Shown: positions 48,452 through 57,131 of the stretch, in pieces
Position numbering within the stretch: the first letter of the stretch is position 1
Layout of the letters: each line of letters starts with the position of its first letter
Source: Aminobacter anthyllidis
GTDB taxonomy: Bacteria; Pseudomonadota; Alphaproteobacteria; Rhizobiales; Rhizobiaceae
Length of the DNA: 64,000 nt
Assembly: GCF_018555685.1 (NCBI RefSeq)
Contig: NZ_JAFLWW010000005.1
Coordinates: 124,001-188,000, forward strand
Direction of reading: 5' to 3'
Notes under the pieces: generated by a model
What the model was told of the DNA's origin: nothing
The model's database searches: none
The model's input: only the letters and a program-made list of their open reading frames with translations
Program-made: the position numbers and the translations under genes

Positions 48452-48604
48452 TATCCCCAACCCTAACCCCTCCCCACAAGGGGGAGGGGGATTCTTGCGC
48501 CTTGCCTCCAGCGGCCGGCCTTCTCCGCCCCCTGGTTGACTGAAGCAAGACTGCGCTCCGGCAGTCCCCCTCCCCCTTGTGGGGAGGGGTTAGGGGTGGG
48601 GGTA
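48452..48604. repeat. long palindromic repeat, second copy
   Basis: A 153-bp element with the same arms as the copy at 4112-4270: AACCCTAACCCCTCCCCACA at left and GTGGGGAGGGGTTAGGGGTG at right, with the inner CAAGGGGGAGGGG/CCCCTCCCCCTTG. The central loop differs between copies. It lies inside an ABC operon, between permease and ATPase genes. Confidence 0.8.
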
Positions 48605-48643
48605 TCAACCTCCGCGCCCCGAACGGCAACAGGAGCGCGCCCA

Positions 48644-50893
48644 TCAGCTACCTCCCGAAAATGCCGGCTGGCTCACATTGGTGCGCGACTGCGACAGCTC
48701 ATGCCCGCGCCGGCCGATGTTGCGCCGGCCGACCACGAGCTGCATCAACCCGACCACCGCCAGCATGACGCCGATCAGCACCGCCGAATAGGCGATGGCG
48801 ATGCCGTATTCGTTGTTCTCGACGCGGCCGACGATGTAGCTGGTCGACATGTCGTAGCGGGCGCTGACCAGGAAGATGATGGCGCTGATCGCTGTCATGG
48901 CGCGCACGAAGGAATAGACCAGTGCGGCGACGATTGCCGGCCTCAGCAACGGCAGCACCACCCTGTGGAAGGTCTGCCAGGAATTGGCGCCGAGCGTCAG
49001 CGACGACTCGTCCAGGCTCTTGTCGATCTGCGACATCGACGCCACGCCCGCCCGCACGCCGACCGGCATATTGCGGAAGATGAAGGACAAAACGAGGATG
49101 ATGCCGGTGCCGGTCAGCTCGATCGGCGGCACGTTGAAGGCGATCACATAACTCACGCCGATCACTGTCCCCGGAATGGCAAAGGACAGCATGGTGCCGA
49201 ATTCGAAGGCATTCTTGCCGGCAAAGTTCTGCCGCACCAGCAGATAGGCGGTGAGCAGGCCGATCGCTGCCGTCAGCGGCGACGAGATCAGCGCAATCTG
49301 CAGCGTCGTCCAGAACGAACTCCAGGCCGAACCCTTCCAGTGGATGCCGAATTCGTTCCAGCCGACGGCAAAGGCCTTCACGTAATGCGCGAAAGTCAGG
49401 CTGTGATCAACGCCCCAGAGCTTGACGAAGCTGCCGTAGAAGATGGTCGCATAGATGAAGATGGTGAACGCCACCCAGAAACCGGCGACGCCATAGACGG
49501 CGCGCTTGAGGCCCGTGGGCAACTGCGGATGCATGCCGGCGTCGCCCTTGCCCGACATCGTTGTGTACGACTTCTTGCCAAGCCAGAAACGCTGCGCATA
49601 GAAGGCGAGCAGCGTAAAGGCGAGCAGCACCAGCGCCAGGATCGCGGCCTGCGCCTCGTCGTTCTGGGCACCGACGATGGCAAAGAAGATCTCAGTCGAC
49701 AGCACATCGAAGTTGCCGCCCAGCACTAGCGGGTTGCCGAAGTCGGCCATGCTTTCGATGAAGCCGAGCAGGAACGCATTGGCGAGGCCGGGCCGCATCA
49801 GCGGCAGCGACACCGTCCAGAAGGTTTGCCAGCGATTGGCGCGCAGCGTCTGCGCGGCCTCCTCCATCGACGGGCTGACACCCTCGACCACGCCGATCAG
49901 CACCAGGAAGGCGATCGGCGTGAAGGCAAGCAGTTGGGCGATGAGCAGGCCCGGCAGGCCATAGATCCAGCGCGTCGGCTGGATGCCGAACAGCTCCGAG
50001 AATGTCTGCGTCACCGCGCCCGACAAGCCGAACAGCAGGATGATGGCGAGGCCGATGACAAAGGGCGGCGTGATGATCGGCAGCACCGTCAGCGCCCTGA
50101 GCAGCTTGCCATAGCGGAAGCCGGTGCGCGTCACCATCAGCGCGAAAACGAGGCCGAGCACCGTCGTCAGGACGCCGACAAGAACCGCGAGGAACAGCGA
50201 GTTCCAGGCGACGCCGCAGCGGCTGCCACCGGCGAGGCAATCGAGGCTCCACAGCCGGGCGCTGAACAGCTTGCCGAGGAAGGTGGTGACCGAATAGCTG
50301 CCGTCCTCGGTGACCAGCGCATTGGCCAGCATCTGCAGGATGGGCATGAAGATGAACAGGCCGACCGCCGCCACCACAAACGCGATCGTCGAGACCACGA
50401 AGACGTCGCCGCCAACCGCGCCACGCGCCGCAAGGCCGACGGAGAACAGGAACAGGAACGCCAACCCGACCAGAAGCGCGCCGTAGCCCATGCCGAACTG
50501 GCGGTCGCCAAGTTCGCCGAACAGGCCTTGCAGCCAGCCGAACTGCCAGCCGCGCAGGCCGATGGCGAAGCCCTGGAACAGCATCCAGGCGAAACCCGCC
50601 GCGCCGATGGCGACGAGCAGCTTGCCGAACAGCGGATCGGATTTTTGTCGCCCCCACAGGAGCAGCGGCGCGGCCATGAGCAGGCCGAGCGGCGCCAGCC
50701 ATAGCTTTTCGCCCTTGAGGCTGAGCACCAGCGCCGGTGCAAACTCGAGAGGATAGCCCTCGAAAAGCCAGGACAAGCCGAAGAACCCATCTTCGACGCC
50801 ATACCAGGGGAGCACGGCAAAGCCGAGCATTCCAACCGCCATCCACAGGATGACGGTCGGATGCAGGCCGCCGCTCTGTTCGCGGGAGCGCAT
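48644..50893 (-). CDS. AfuB/FbpB-type ABC transporter permease
   Basis: A 749-residue fused permease with two transport domains and an unusually long N-terminal region (residues about 1-215) that holds extra hydrophobic segments. EAA-type loops are MEEAAQTLRANRWQTFWTVSLP and LDESSLTLGANSWQTFHRVVLP. It starts 3 bp after the binding-protein stop. The length exceeds the usual 500-600 residues of FbpB, as in AfuB/CysT-like variants with added N-terminal helices. Confidence 0.9.
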   Translation of the reverse strand: MRSREQSGGLHPTVILWMAVGMLGFAVLPWYGVEDGFFGLSWLFEGYPLEFAPALVLSLKGEKLWLAPLGLLMAAPLLLWGRQKSDPLFGKLLVAIGAAGFAWMLFQGFAIGLRGWQFGWLQGLFGELGDRQFGMGYGALLVGLAFLFLFSVGLAARGAVGGDVFVVSTIAFVVAAVGLFIFMPILQMLANALVTEDGSYSVTTFLGKLFSARLWSLDCLAGGSRCGVAWNSLFLAVLVGVLTTVLGLVFALMVTRTGFRYGKLLRALTVLPIITPPFVIGLAIILLFGLSGAVTQTFSELFGIQPTRWIYGLPGLLIAQLLAFTPIAFLVLIGVVEGVSPSMEEAAQTLRANRWQTFWTVSLPLMRPGLANAFLLGFIESMADFGNPLVLGGNFDVLSTEIFFAIVGAQNDEAQAAILALVLLAFTLLAFYAQRFWLGKKSYTTMSGKGDAGMHPQLPTGLKRAVYGVAGFWVAFTIFIYATIFYGSFVKLWGVDHSLTFAHYVKAFAVGWNEFGIHWKGSAWSSFWTTLQIALISSPLTAAIGLLTAYLLVRQNFAGKNAFEFGTMLSFAIPGTVIGVSYVIAFNVPPIELTGTGIILVLSFIFRNMPVGVRAGVASMSQIDKSLDESSLTLGANSWQTFHRVVLPLLRPAIVAALVYSFVRAMTAISAIIFLVSARYDMSTSYIVGRVENNEYGIAIAYSAVLIGVMLAVVGLMQLVVGRRNIGRRGHELSQSRTNVSQPAFSGGS

Positions 50894-50896
50894 GGA

Positions 50897-51922
50897 TTAT
50901 TGCGGCAGCGAGGAGACCTCCGTGTCCCATTTGCCAAGCAGCCGCTTGCGCTCCTCGCTCGAGCCATACTTCTTGAAGTCATAGTCGATCAGCTTGATCG
51001 TCGACAGGTCAGGCGTCAGCTCGGACACCGTCGCCGCCTTGTTTGACGGCAGCTGGAACGACTTCACGTCCTTGGCCTTGCCCTGCATCTCGGCCGTCAG
51101 CGCCCAGTCGTAGAACTTCTTCGCCGCCTCGGCATTGCGGGCGCCCTTGATCAGCGACATCGAGCCGATCTCGTAGCCGGTACCTTCGCACGGCGCGACA
51201 GTCACGATCGGGAAGCCGGCCGCAGTCTGCGCCACTGCATCATGCATGAACACGATGCCGACGGTGGTCTCGCCGAGACCCGCGGCCTTGATCGGCGCAG
51301 AGCCCGACTTGGTGTACTGGTTGACGTTCTTGTGCAGGGCCTTCATGTAGTCGAAGCCCTTGTCCTCGCCCATCAGTTGCACCATCGTCGCCAGCGTCGT
51401 GTAAGCGGTGCCCGACGAATTCGGGTTGGCGATCTGGATCTGGCCCTTGAATTCGGGCTTGGTCAGGTCGGCCCAGCATTTCGGCTCGGGCAGGCCGTTC
51501 TTGGCCAGAAGATCCTTGTTGTAGCCGAAGCCGAGCGCGCCCGAATAGACGCCGATGGTCTTGTTGCCGGCGGCTTCCGCCTGCTTGATCGCCCAGTCGT
51601 GCAGCTCGCCGCGCATCGGCGAGACATATTCTTCGGTCAGGTTTTCCTCGGCCGCCTGCAGGTGCGGATCGCCGGTGCCGCCCCACCAGACGTCGCCCTT
51701 GGGGTTGCTCGCTTCGGCGCGCACCTGGGCATAGGTCTCGCCCGAGCTCTTGCGGGTCATGTCGACGGTGATGCCGGTCTTTTCCTCAAAACCGGTCTTG
51801 ATCTGCTGGCACCAGGCCTCATCGGCGCTGCAATAGAGCGTCAGGCTCTCAGCCTGCGCCGACGCGCCGCCGGCCATCATCAATGCGGCCAGCGCGGCCG
51901 AACGCAAAAGGGCAGTTTTCAT
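50897..51922 (-). CDS. AfuA/FbpA-type ABC transporter substrate-binding protein
   Basis: A 341-residue periplasmic binding protein with a Sec signal (residues 1-24, LLRSAALAALMMAGGASAQA). The mature part LTLYCSADEAWCQQIKTGFEEKTGITVDMTRKSSGE and KGDVWWGGTGDPH resembles iron(III)/AfuA-type proteins. The FbpA tyrosine pair is not obvious, and an organic anion or phosphorylated ligand is possible. It is the first gene of the unit, divergent from the Nudix gene. The ligand is not assigned. Confidence 0.87.
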   Translation of the reverse strand: MKTALLRSAALAALMMAGGASAQAESLTLYCSADEAWCQQIKTGFEEKTGITVDMTRKSSGETYAQVRAEASNPKGDVWWGGTGDPHLQAAEENLTEEYVSPMRGELHDWAIKQAEAAGNKTIGVYSGALGFGYNKDLLAKNGLPEPKCWADLTKPEFKGQIQIANPNSSGTAYTTLATMVQLMGEDKGFDYMKALHKNVNQYTKSGSAPIKAAGLGETTVGIVFMHDAVAQTAAGFPIVTVAPCEGTGYEIGSMSLIKGARNAEAAKKFYDWALTAEMQGKAKDVKSFQLPSNKAATVSELTPDLSTIKLIDYDFKKYGSSEERKRLLGKWDTEVSSLPQ

Positions 51923-52119
51923 ATTTCGGTTCCCTCCACATAATTATTCGCCGTCTAACGATCTGATGTCGTTTTGGTCACTTGCAGAGTGAGTGGTTTT
52001 TACGCATTTTGCAATCGTGTTCATTGTACTATCTTAAGCGTCATGAACCCAAACGGGCCGAGGTGATACTATCGAAGCCGACAGCGCTTCGGCACAGGCA
52101 AAGGAACGACCGGGCGAAA

Positions 52120-52611
52120 ATGCCAAAGGACAAGAAGACCATCCGCAAGGCGAGCAACGGCGAGATCATCGCCCAGGTTGCCGCCATTCCGTTCCGGCTG
52201 GATGACCGGGGCGAACTCGAGGTCATGCTTGTCACCTCGCGCGGCACCCGTCGTTTCATCGTGCCCAAAGGCTGGCCTATTAAGGGCAAGAGCGAGCGCC
52301 AGGCGGCGCTGATCGAGGCTCGTGAAGAGGCCGGCGTGCGCGGCAAGGCGCTGAAAAAGCCGGCCGGCAGCTACTGCTACTGGAAGCGGCTGTCGACAAG
52401 CTTCGTCCATGTCGTGGTCACAGCCTATCTCGTCGAGGTCAGCGAGGAACTCGAGGCTTGGCAGGAGGCCGGGGCACGCCAGCGCGCCTGGCTCAAGCCT
52501 GCCGATGCGGCCGTCCTGATCGACGAACCCGAGCTTGCCACCCTCATCCGCAGCCTGTCGGTTGCCGATATCACGCCACCCGTCGAGGCGATGGCCGAAG
52601 CAGTATCCTAG
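52120..52611 (+). CDS. Nudix hydrolase
   Basis: A 163-residue Nudix-fold pyrophosphatase. The Nudix helix spans about residues 48-72 (KGWPIKGKSERQAALIEARE and EAGV), with the metal-binding Glu cluster in EAREEAG. TRRFIVPKGWP before it is typical of the DIPP-like/NUDT branch, which acts on diphosphoinositol phosphates and dinucleoside polyphosphates. An in-frame start at 51982 was rejected because its extension has no family similarity. The next gene starts a phosphatase-rich cluster, so an inositol pyrophosphate link is possible but speculative. Confidence 0.88.
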   Translation: MPKDKKTIRKASNGEIIAQVAAIPFRLDDRGELEVMLVTSRGTRRFIVPKGWPIKGKSERQAALIEAREEAGVRGKALKKPAGSYCYWKRLSTSFVHVVVTAYLVEVSEELEAWQEAGARQRAWLKPADAAVLIDEPELATLIRSLSVADITPPVEAMAEAVS

Positions 52612-52685
52612 GCCACGGCCTGGCACTGCAAGATTGCAGCTGCAGGATTGCAGGCGAGGCGATCCGATTGTATCAGGGACAGTGG

Positions 52686-52703
52686 GTTGCACATTTGTGC
52701 AAC
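52686..52703. promoter_or_regulatory. candidate LacI operator upstream of the regulator gene
   Basis: GTTGCACA-TT-TGTGCAAC, a perfect 8-2-8 inverted repeat, lies 43 bp before the LacI-family gene. A matching TTGCACA-GG-TGTGCAA stands at 57023-57038. The shared half-site TTGCACA and equal spacing make both likely sites of the same regulator. Confidence 0.75.
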
Positions 52704-52746
52704 GCTTGCGAAGCGGTTCGCCGCGTGGCCAAACTGGAGCTGTGCA

Positions 52747-53784
52747 ATGTCCGAAATGAAGCCGGGCAGGTCATTCGTCAGCGCACAGCAGGTCGCTGAA
52801 CTGGCCGGCGTGTCGCGCTCGGCGGTATCGCGCACCTTCACCGACGGCGCCAGCGTTTCTGAAACGACCCGCAAGAAGGTGCTCGAGGCCGCCGAACAGC
52901 TCGGCTACCACGTCAACCATCTCGCCCGCAGCCTGATCCATGAAGACAGCGGCATCGTCTGCCTGATCGGCGCCGACATCAACACGCCCTACCATTCGCG
53001 CCTGCTTGACGCGATCACCCGGCGCCTGCAGGCGATCAACCGCGTCGCCATGGTCATCAACACCTCGGGCGACAGCGACAGCGTCGAGGCCGCCCTTCGC
53101 CAGACGCTGAATTACCGCGCCAACGCCACCATCGTCTTGTCAGGCACGCCGCCGGCATCGCTGATCAACACCTGCATCAACAGCGGCCAGCACGTCATCC
53201 TGATCAACCGCGACGATCATCTCGATGGCCCAGAGAGCATCACCGTCGACAACGGCGTCGCTGCCCGCGAAGCCTTCCATATGCTGCATCGCGCCGGCTG
53301 CCGCCGCATTGCTGTCGTTTCCTCGCAGGCCGGCACGCCCAGCCTGGTTGCGCGCGAACGCGGCTTCGAAGAGGCGGCGCGTGAGGCGGGCCTGGCCGTC
53401 ACCATCACCCGTGCCGGCCCGACAGGCTACGGCGCCGGCTTCGAGGCGGGGCGCCTGCTGCTCAGCGGTTCGGAACGGCCCGACGCGGCGTTCTGCGTCA
53501 CCGACCTGCTCGCCTGCGGCTTCATGGATGCGGCGCGCGTCGAATTCGGCATGAACGTGCCGACCGACCTCTGCGTCGTCGGCTTCGACGACATCGAGCA
53601 GGCCGGCTGGGCATCCTATCAGCTGACCACCTTCCGCCAGCCGATCGCCCAGATCGCCGAGCACATCACGACATTGCTCGACAGTGACAATCCGGACGTT
53701 GTCAACGGCCCGGGCGCCGCCAGTGGCAGCCGCGTCTGCTTTCACGCGGCTCCGGTCTGGCGCCGCACGGTGCGGCCCAAGTGA
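52747..53784 (+). CDS. LacI family transcriptional regulator
   Basis: A 345-residue repressor: N-terminal helix-turn-helix and hinge (VSAQQVAELAGVSRSAVSRTF, residues about 11-31; hinge through NHLARSL) and a periplasmic-binding-like effector domain (residues about 70-340). ATG at 52747 follows GGAG by 7 nt; longer in-frame starts would include the operator. It probably represses itself and the phosphatase genes on the opposite strand. Its last 43 bp overlap the metallophosphoesterase gene tail to tail. The effector is unknown. Confidence 0.92.
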   Translation: MSEMKPGRSFVSAQQVAELAGVSRSAVSRTFTDGASVSETTRKKVLEAAEQLGYHVNHLARSLIHEDSGIVCLIGADINTPYHSRLLDAITRRLQAINRVAMVINTSGDSDSVEAALRQTLNYRANATIVLSGTPPASLINTCINSGQHVILINRDDHLDGPESITVDNGVAAREAFHMLHRAGCRRIAVVSSQAGTPSLVARERGFEEAAREAGLAVTITRAGPTGYGAGFEAGRLLLSGSERPDAAFCVTDLLACGFMDAARVEFGMNVPTDLCVVGFDDIEQAGWASYQLTTFRQPIAQIAEHITTLLDSDNPDVVNGPGAASGSRVCFHAAPVWRRTVRPK

Positions 53785-55466
53785 GCGCTTGACGTCACCT
53801 CGCCGGTGGCGAGGTCTACGGAGAAATCGCGCGACGGCTGGCTGTCGAGCCAGTCCATCATCATGCGCATGAACGAGCCGAGGCGATCCTGCAGGCTGCC
53901 CTGCGGCCATGAACCGGCGGCATAGCGCTGCGCTGTCAGGCGGTAGGCTGCGATACGCGCCGGATCGATGAAGTCGAGCGCGATCTCCCTGCCCTTGCGC
54001 AGCCGGTACCAGTCGACGATCACCTCGAAGAGCGGGAGTGCATCCATCGCCCCTGCGCCATCTTGCTCGCGTCCGACGATGGCGGTCGCATCCTCGACGG
54101 TGAGCGGCAGCAGGCTGCCGGCGAAGGCATCCAGGTCGCCAAGCGTAAGCTGCGGCACGAGACGCGCCAGATCCTGTGGCCATTCCTTGGGCAGGTAGCG
54201 GTGGCGCACCATCTCGGCGAGGTGCCGGCTGAGGAAGTCGGCATGGTTTTCCGCTTCCGCCACTCTAGCCGACAGCCCTTCTCTCGCAGCCTCGATGCGA
54301 TAGTATGGAAACGCAGCGTCGTATCCCGGCACGTCGGCGATGGTGACCGTCTCGATGCCGAGTCGATCGCTACCGACATCCACGATCTTGTAGGCCGGCG
54401 GAAAGCCGACCATCGACGGCACCGCGATGTTGACGAGGAAGTCATCGCCATCGCGGAAGACGGCGGTGTCATTGATGTGCAAATGCCCGCTGAAATGGAT
54501 CTTGATGCCTGTCGCTGCCGCTACCTTGGAAACCTCGGGATTGGGCGTGCGGCGCAGGAAGCTTGTGTCGTTGAGCAGCCTGGCTTCATCAGTCGAGGTG
54601 CCGTTGAGCGGATCGACGATCGGGTAGTGCGAGAATGCGATCAACCGCTTGCCCGACGCCCTCGCTCGGGCCGCCACATCCCTCATCCAGTCGAGCACGA
54701 AACCCTTGTTGCGCGGCATCGAATTCCAGCCGGCATCGGTGCTGTCGTGGTAGCTTTTTTCCAACCTCGGATCGAGGTCGCCATCCTTCGGTTCAAACAC
54801 GTTGGCATCGATCGACAGCAACCATAGGCCTTCGACCGGCTCGACAAGGAAGGAGGCATCGATCATGCGCCGCCTGGTGAAACCGTCTGCCGAGACGATC
54901 TCGAAGCTCCGCGCCTCCAGCCTGTCATCGCTCCCGAACGGGCACTCCCAGTGCAGGTCGCCTTCGCGCCTGAAAAAGCCGTAGGCACCCAGCGCCGGGA
55001 TCGCCGTGCCATAACCGCCGCAATACATCTGATCCGAAACGATGCGCTCGACGGAGTCGCCCTGCTGCATCGCCGGATCGCTTGAAACCAGCGTGTGCGA
55101 ACCATCAGTGTTGAGGAAGCGCTTGCTCTGGTGGCGTCCATGGATGGCGTAGAGATCGTGATTGCCTGCAGTCGCGACAAAGCGCAGTCCGAAGCGCCTG
55201 GCATAGTCGTCGAGCAAGGCCGTTGCCGCCGCCATCGTCGATTGCTGGCCGTCGTCGGTCAGGTCGCCCGCGACGACGACCAGCGAAATGCCGCGCCGCA
55301 CGATGTCGTCGAGCAGCGCGCGGGTCGCGTGATAGCTCTCGTTGAAGACGCGGGTCGACGCCGCCGTATCGGCGAGCGTCCGGATCGCCGCCCCTTCGCC
55401 GACACCCACACCTTGCCGGTGGTTGATGTCATGGAAATGCGGGTCGGCGATGACGGCAATCTTCAT
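53742..55466 (-). CDS. calcineurin-like metallophosphoesterase
   Basis: A 574-residue phosphoesterase with all dimetal motifs in the first two thirds: D8-P-H10, GDLTDDG, GNHD and SGHLH. No signal peptide is visible, so it is cytoplasmic. The last 190 residues have no motif I recognise. ATG at 55466 (MKIAVIADPHFHD) is chosen because the upstream open frame is a GC artefact. It ends the LacI-linked phosphatase unit. The substrate could be a phosphodiester or monoester. Confidence 0.9.
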   Translation of the reverse strand: MKIAVIADPHFHDINHRQGVGVGEGAAIRTLADTAASTRVFNESYHATRALLDDIVRRGISLVVVAGDLTDDGQQSTMAAATALLDDYARRFGLRFVATAGNHDLYAIHGRHQSKRFLNTDGSHTLVSSDPAMQQGDSVERIVSDQMYCGGYGTAIPALGAYGFFRREGDLHWECPFGSDDRLEARSFEIVSADGFTRRRMIDASFLVEPVEGLWLLSIDANVFEPKDGDLDPRLEKSYHDSTDAGWNSMPRNKGFVLDWMRDVAARARASGKRLIAFSHYPIVDPLNGTSTDEARLLNDTSFLRRTPNPEVSKVAAATGIKIHFSGHLHINDTAVFRDGDDFLVNIAVPSMVGFPPAYKIVDVGSDRLGIETVTIADVPGYDAAFPYYRIEAAREGLSARVAEAENHADFLSRHLAEMVRHRYLPKEWPQDLARLVPQLTLGDLDAFAGSLLPLTVEDATAIVGREQDGAGAMDALPLFEVIVDWYRLRKGREIALDFIDPARIAAYRLTAQRYAAGSWPQGSLQDRLGSFMRMMMDWLDSQPSRDFSVDLATGEVTSSAHLGRTVRRQTGAA

Positions 55467-55495
55467 ATCAGTCTCGTAGCTGGACGGCCTCGCCG

Positions 55496-56167
55496 TCAGT
55501 CCTGGGCGGCCAAGGCCATGACAGGCAATCCCTTGTCGATCATCGCGATCCAACGCGCCGCCTTGCGCGCGGCCTCGACAAGCATCGGCTTCGGCGCCTC
55601 GTGCCATTCGTCGCGGCGCAACTCGCGCTTCGTGCGCACATGATCGAGCGCGGCGTCGAGCGTGGGGAATTTCTCGGGCATCTCGACATGCAGGAACAGC
55701 GCGACCAGCGACACCGAGCGGCTGCGGCCGCCACGGCAATTGACGAGCACATTGCCCTTCTCGCGCCGCCTGTAGGTGGCCTTGTCAGGAAGCACCTGGC
55801 TCAGCGCGCCACGTAGCAGATAGAAGCCCGAAAGCATCATGGTCTCGGGGTTGCCGTGCCCATCGATCAGGCCGAGCTTGTAGTAGCGCACGGCACCGAC
55901 GCCGTAGATGGCATCAGCCGCCTCGCCCTCGCCGAACGGCTCGGTGGCGTAGTTGAAGTCGAGATTGACGGCACAGTTCACCACCGTGGTGATGTTGTTT
56001 TCCTTGAGCAGCTGGAGGTCGCCCGCACCGTCCATGCCACCGACATAGAGGTCGATGCCGTAGCCGGCGATGTCGCGCTCGATCAGGCTGAGCGCCGGGC
56101 GCTCATATCGCGGGCTGGTGAGGTCCATTTGGCGGCCTTGATGCTTGATTGTGTCCGAAAAACTCAC
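55496..56167 (-). CDS. dual-specificity (DSP-type) phosphatase
   Basis: A 223-residue cysteine phosphatase. The P-loop C144-RGGRS-R150 (NCRGGRSRS) is intact, and D102 in LGLIDGHGN is a good candidate general acid. The fold is that of DSPc proteins, whose members act on phosphoproteins, phosphoinositides or other small phosphates. GTG at 56167 overlaps the stop of the inositol monophosphatase gene; ATG at 56128 with AAGG upstream is an alternative start. The setting favours a small-molecule substrate. Confidence 0.87.
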   Translation of the reverse strand: MSFSDTIKHQGRQMDLTSPRYERPALSLIERDIAGYGIDLYVGGMDGAGDLQLLKENNITTVVNCAVNLDFNYATEPFGEGEAADAIYGVGAVRYYKLGLIDGHGNPETMMLSGFYLLRGALSQVLPDKATYRRREKGNVLVNCRGGRSRSVSLVALFLHVEMPEKFPTLDAALDHVRTKRELRRDEWHEAPKPMLVEAARKAARWIAMIDKGLPVMALAAQD

Positions 56168-56988
56168 TTGCCGGCTTCGAGCGCGATGCCGGTCGCCTCG
56201 CTCATGCCGAACGCCACGCCGGGCGCCGCAGCGAGCACCGCGCCGCCCTTGGTCAGCCCCCCGAGCGAAAGGAAGGGAGCGACAGCGCCGCCGGCCTCCT
56301 TGACCATCAGCAGCCCGGCCAGGCAGTCCCAGGCGTGCATGTGCAACTCGGCATAAGCGTCCGAGCGGCCATCGGCGACATAGGCGAGACCGAGCGCGCC
56401 CGACGCGCCGCGGCGCACATTGGCGCCGCGCTCGAGGATGTTCGACAGCACTTCGAGATAGCGTTTGTTGGTCTTGCGGTTCGACCAGCCGAACTCGACG
56501 CAGGCGGCATCGAAATCACTTGTCTGGGCGACCGCCAATGCCTTGCCGTTGCGTGTTCCACCGTGCCCACGACGGGCGAAATACAGCTCGTCCAGCACCG
56601 GGTTGTAGATCGCGCCGATCTCGGTTTCGCCATTGCTGACGAAGGCGATCGAAATGCAGAAATGTGGAATGTCGCGGGCGAAATTCGCCGTGCCGTCGAT
56701 CGGGTCGACCACCCAGATATCCGACTTGATCGCCCCGCCGCCTTCTTCGCCGAGGAACCCGTCCTCGGGGAATTCTTCGGCGATGCGCGCCTTGAGATGC
56801 CGCTCCACGGCGGCGTCGGTTTCCGTCAGGAAGTCCTGCGGCCCCTTCATGCCGAAACCGGCCACGCGGTTGGTGAACCCGTCGAGCGCCACGGCACCGG
56901 CCGAACGCGCAATGTCGCGGCAGAATGCTGCGCGCCGGTCCATGCCGGTTTCAAGTCTGGCTTCGCTGGCTGTTGCGTGAACCGTCAT
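56164..56988 (-). CDS. inositol monophosphatase family protein, 1
   Basis: A 274-residue Mg-dependent phosphatase of the IMPase/FBPase superfamily, with ETDAAVERHL, the GEEGG metal site, WVVDPIDGTANF and a C-terminal AWDCLAGLLMVKEAGG. ATG at 56988 (MTVHATASEARLE) is preferred to 57021. It is the first gene of the unit that holds the DSP-type phosphatase and metallophosphoesterase, with a LacI operator 35 bp upstream. Possible substrates are inositol phosphates or other sugar phosphates. Confidence 0.92.
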   Translation of the reverse strand: MTVHATASEARLETGMDRRAAFCRDIARSAGAVALDGFTNRVAGFGMKGPQDFLTETDAAVERHLKARIAEEFPEDGFLGEEGGGAIKSDIWVVDPIDGTANFARDIPHFCISIAFVSNGETEIGAIYNPVLDELYFARRGHGGTRNGKALAVAQTSDFDAACVEFGWSNRKTNKRYLEVLSNILERGANVRRGASGALGLAYVADGRSDAYAELHMHAWDCLAGLLMVKEAGGAVAPFLSLGGLTKGGAVLAAAPGVAFGMSEATGIALEAGK

Positions 56989-57022
56989 TTTTATGCCGCC
57001 TGTGATAACAGTTGACCTCAAA

Positions 57023-57038
57023 TTGCACAGGTGTGCAA
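57023..57038. promoter_or_regulatory. candidate LacI operator upstream of the phosphatase unit
   Basis: TTGCACA-GG-TGTGCAA, a perfect 7-2-7 inverted repeat, 35 bp upstream of the first inositol monophosphatase gene. It shares half-site and spacing with the operator at 52686-52703 in front of the LacI gene. Confidence 0.75.
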
Positions 57039-57131
57039 AATCGTCAACGTCTTAAGTTGAATAATGTTTCCGAACATCCGCGAACACTCAGCATCCGACG
57101 ATTTCATATGGATGCACACGCGTTCTGTCGG

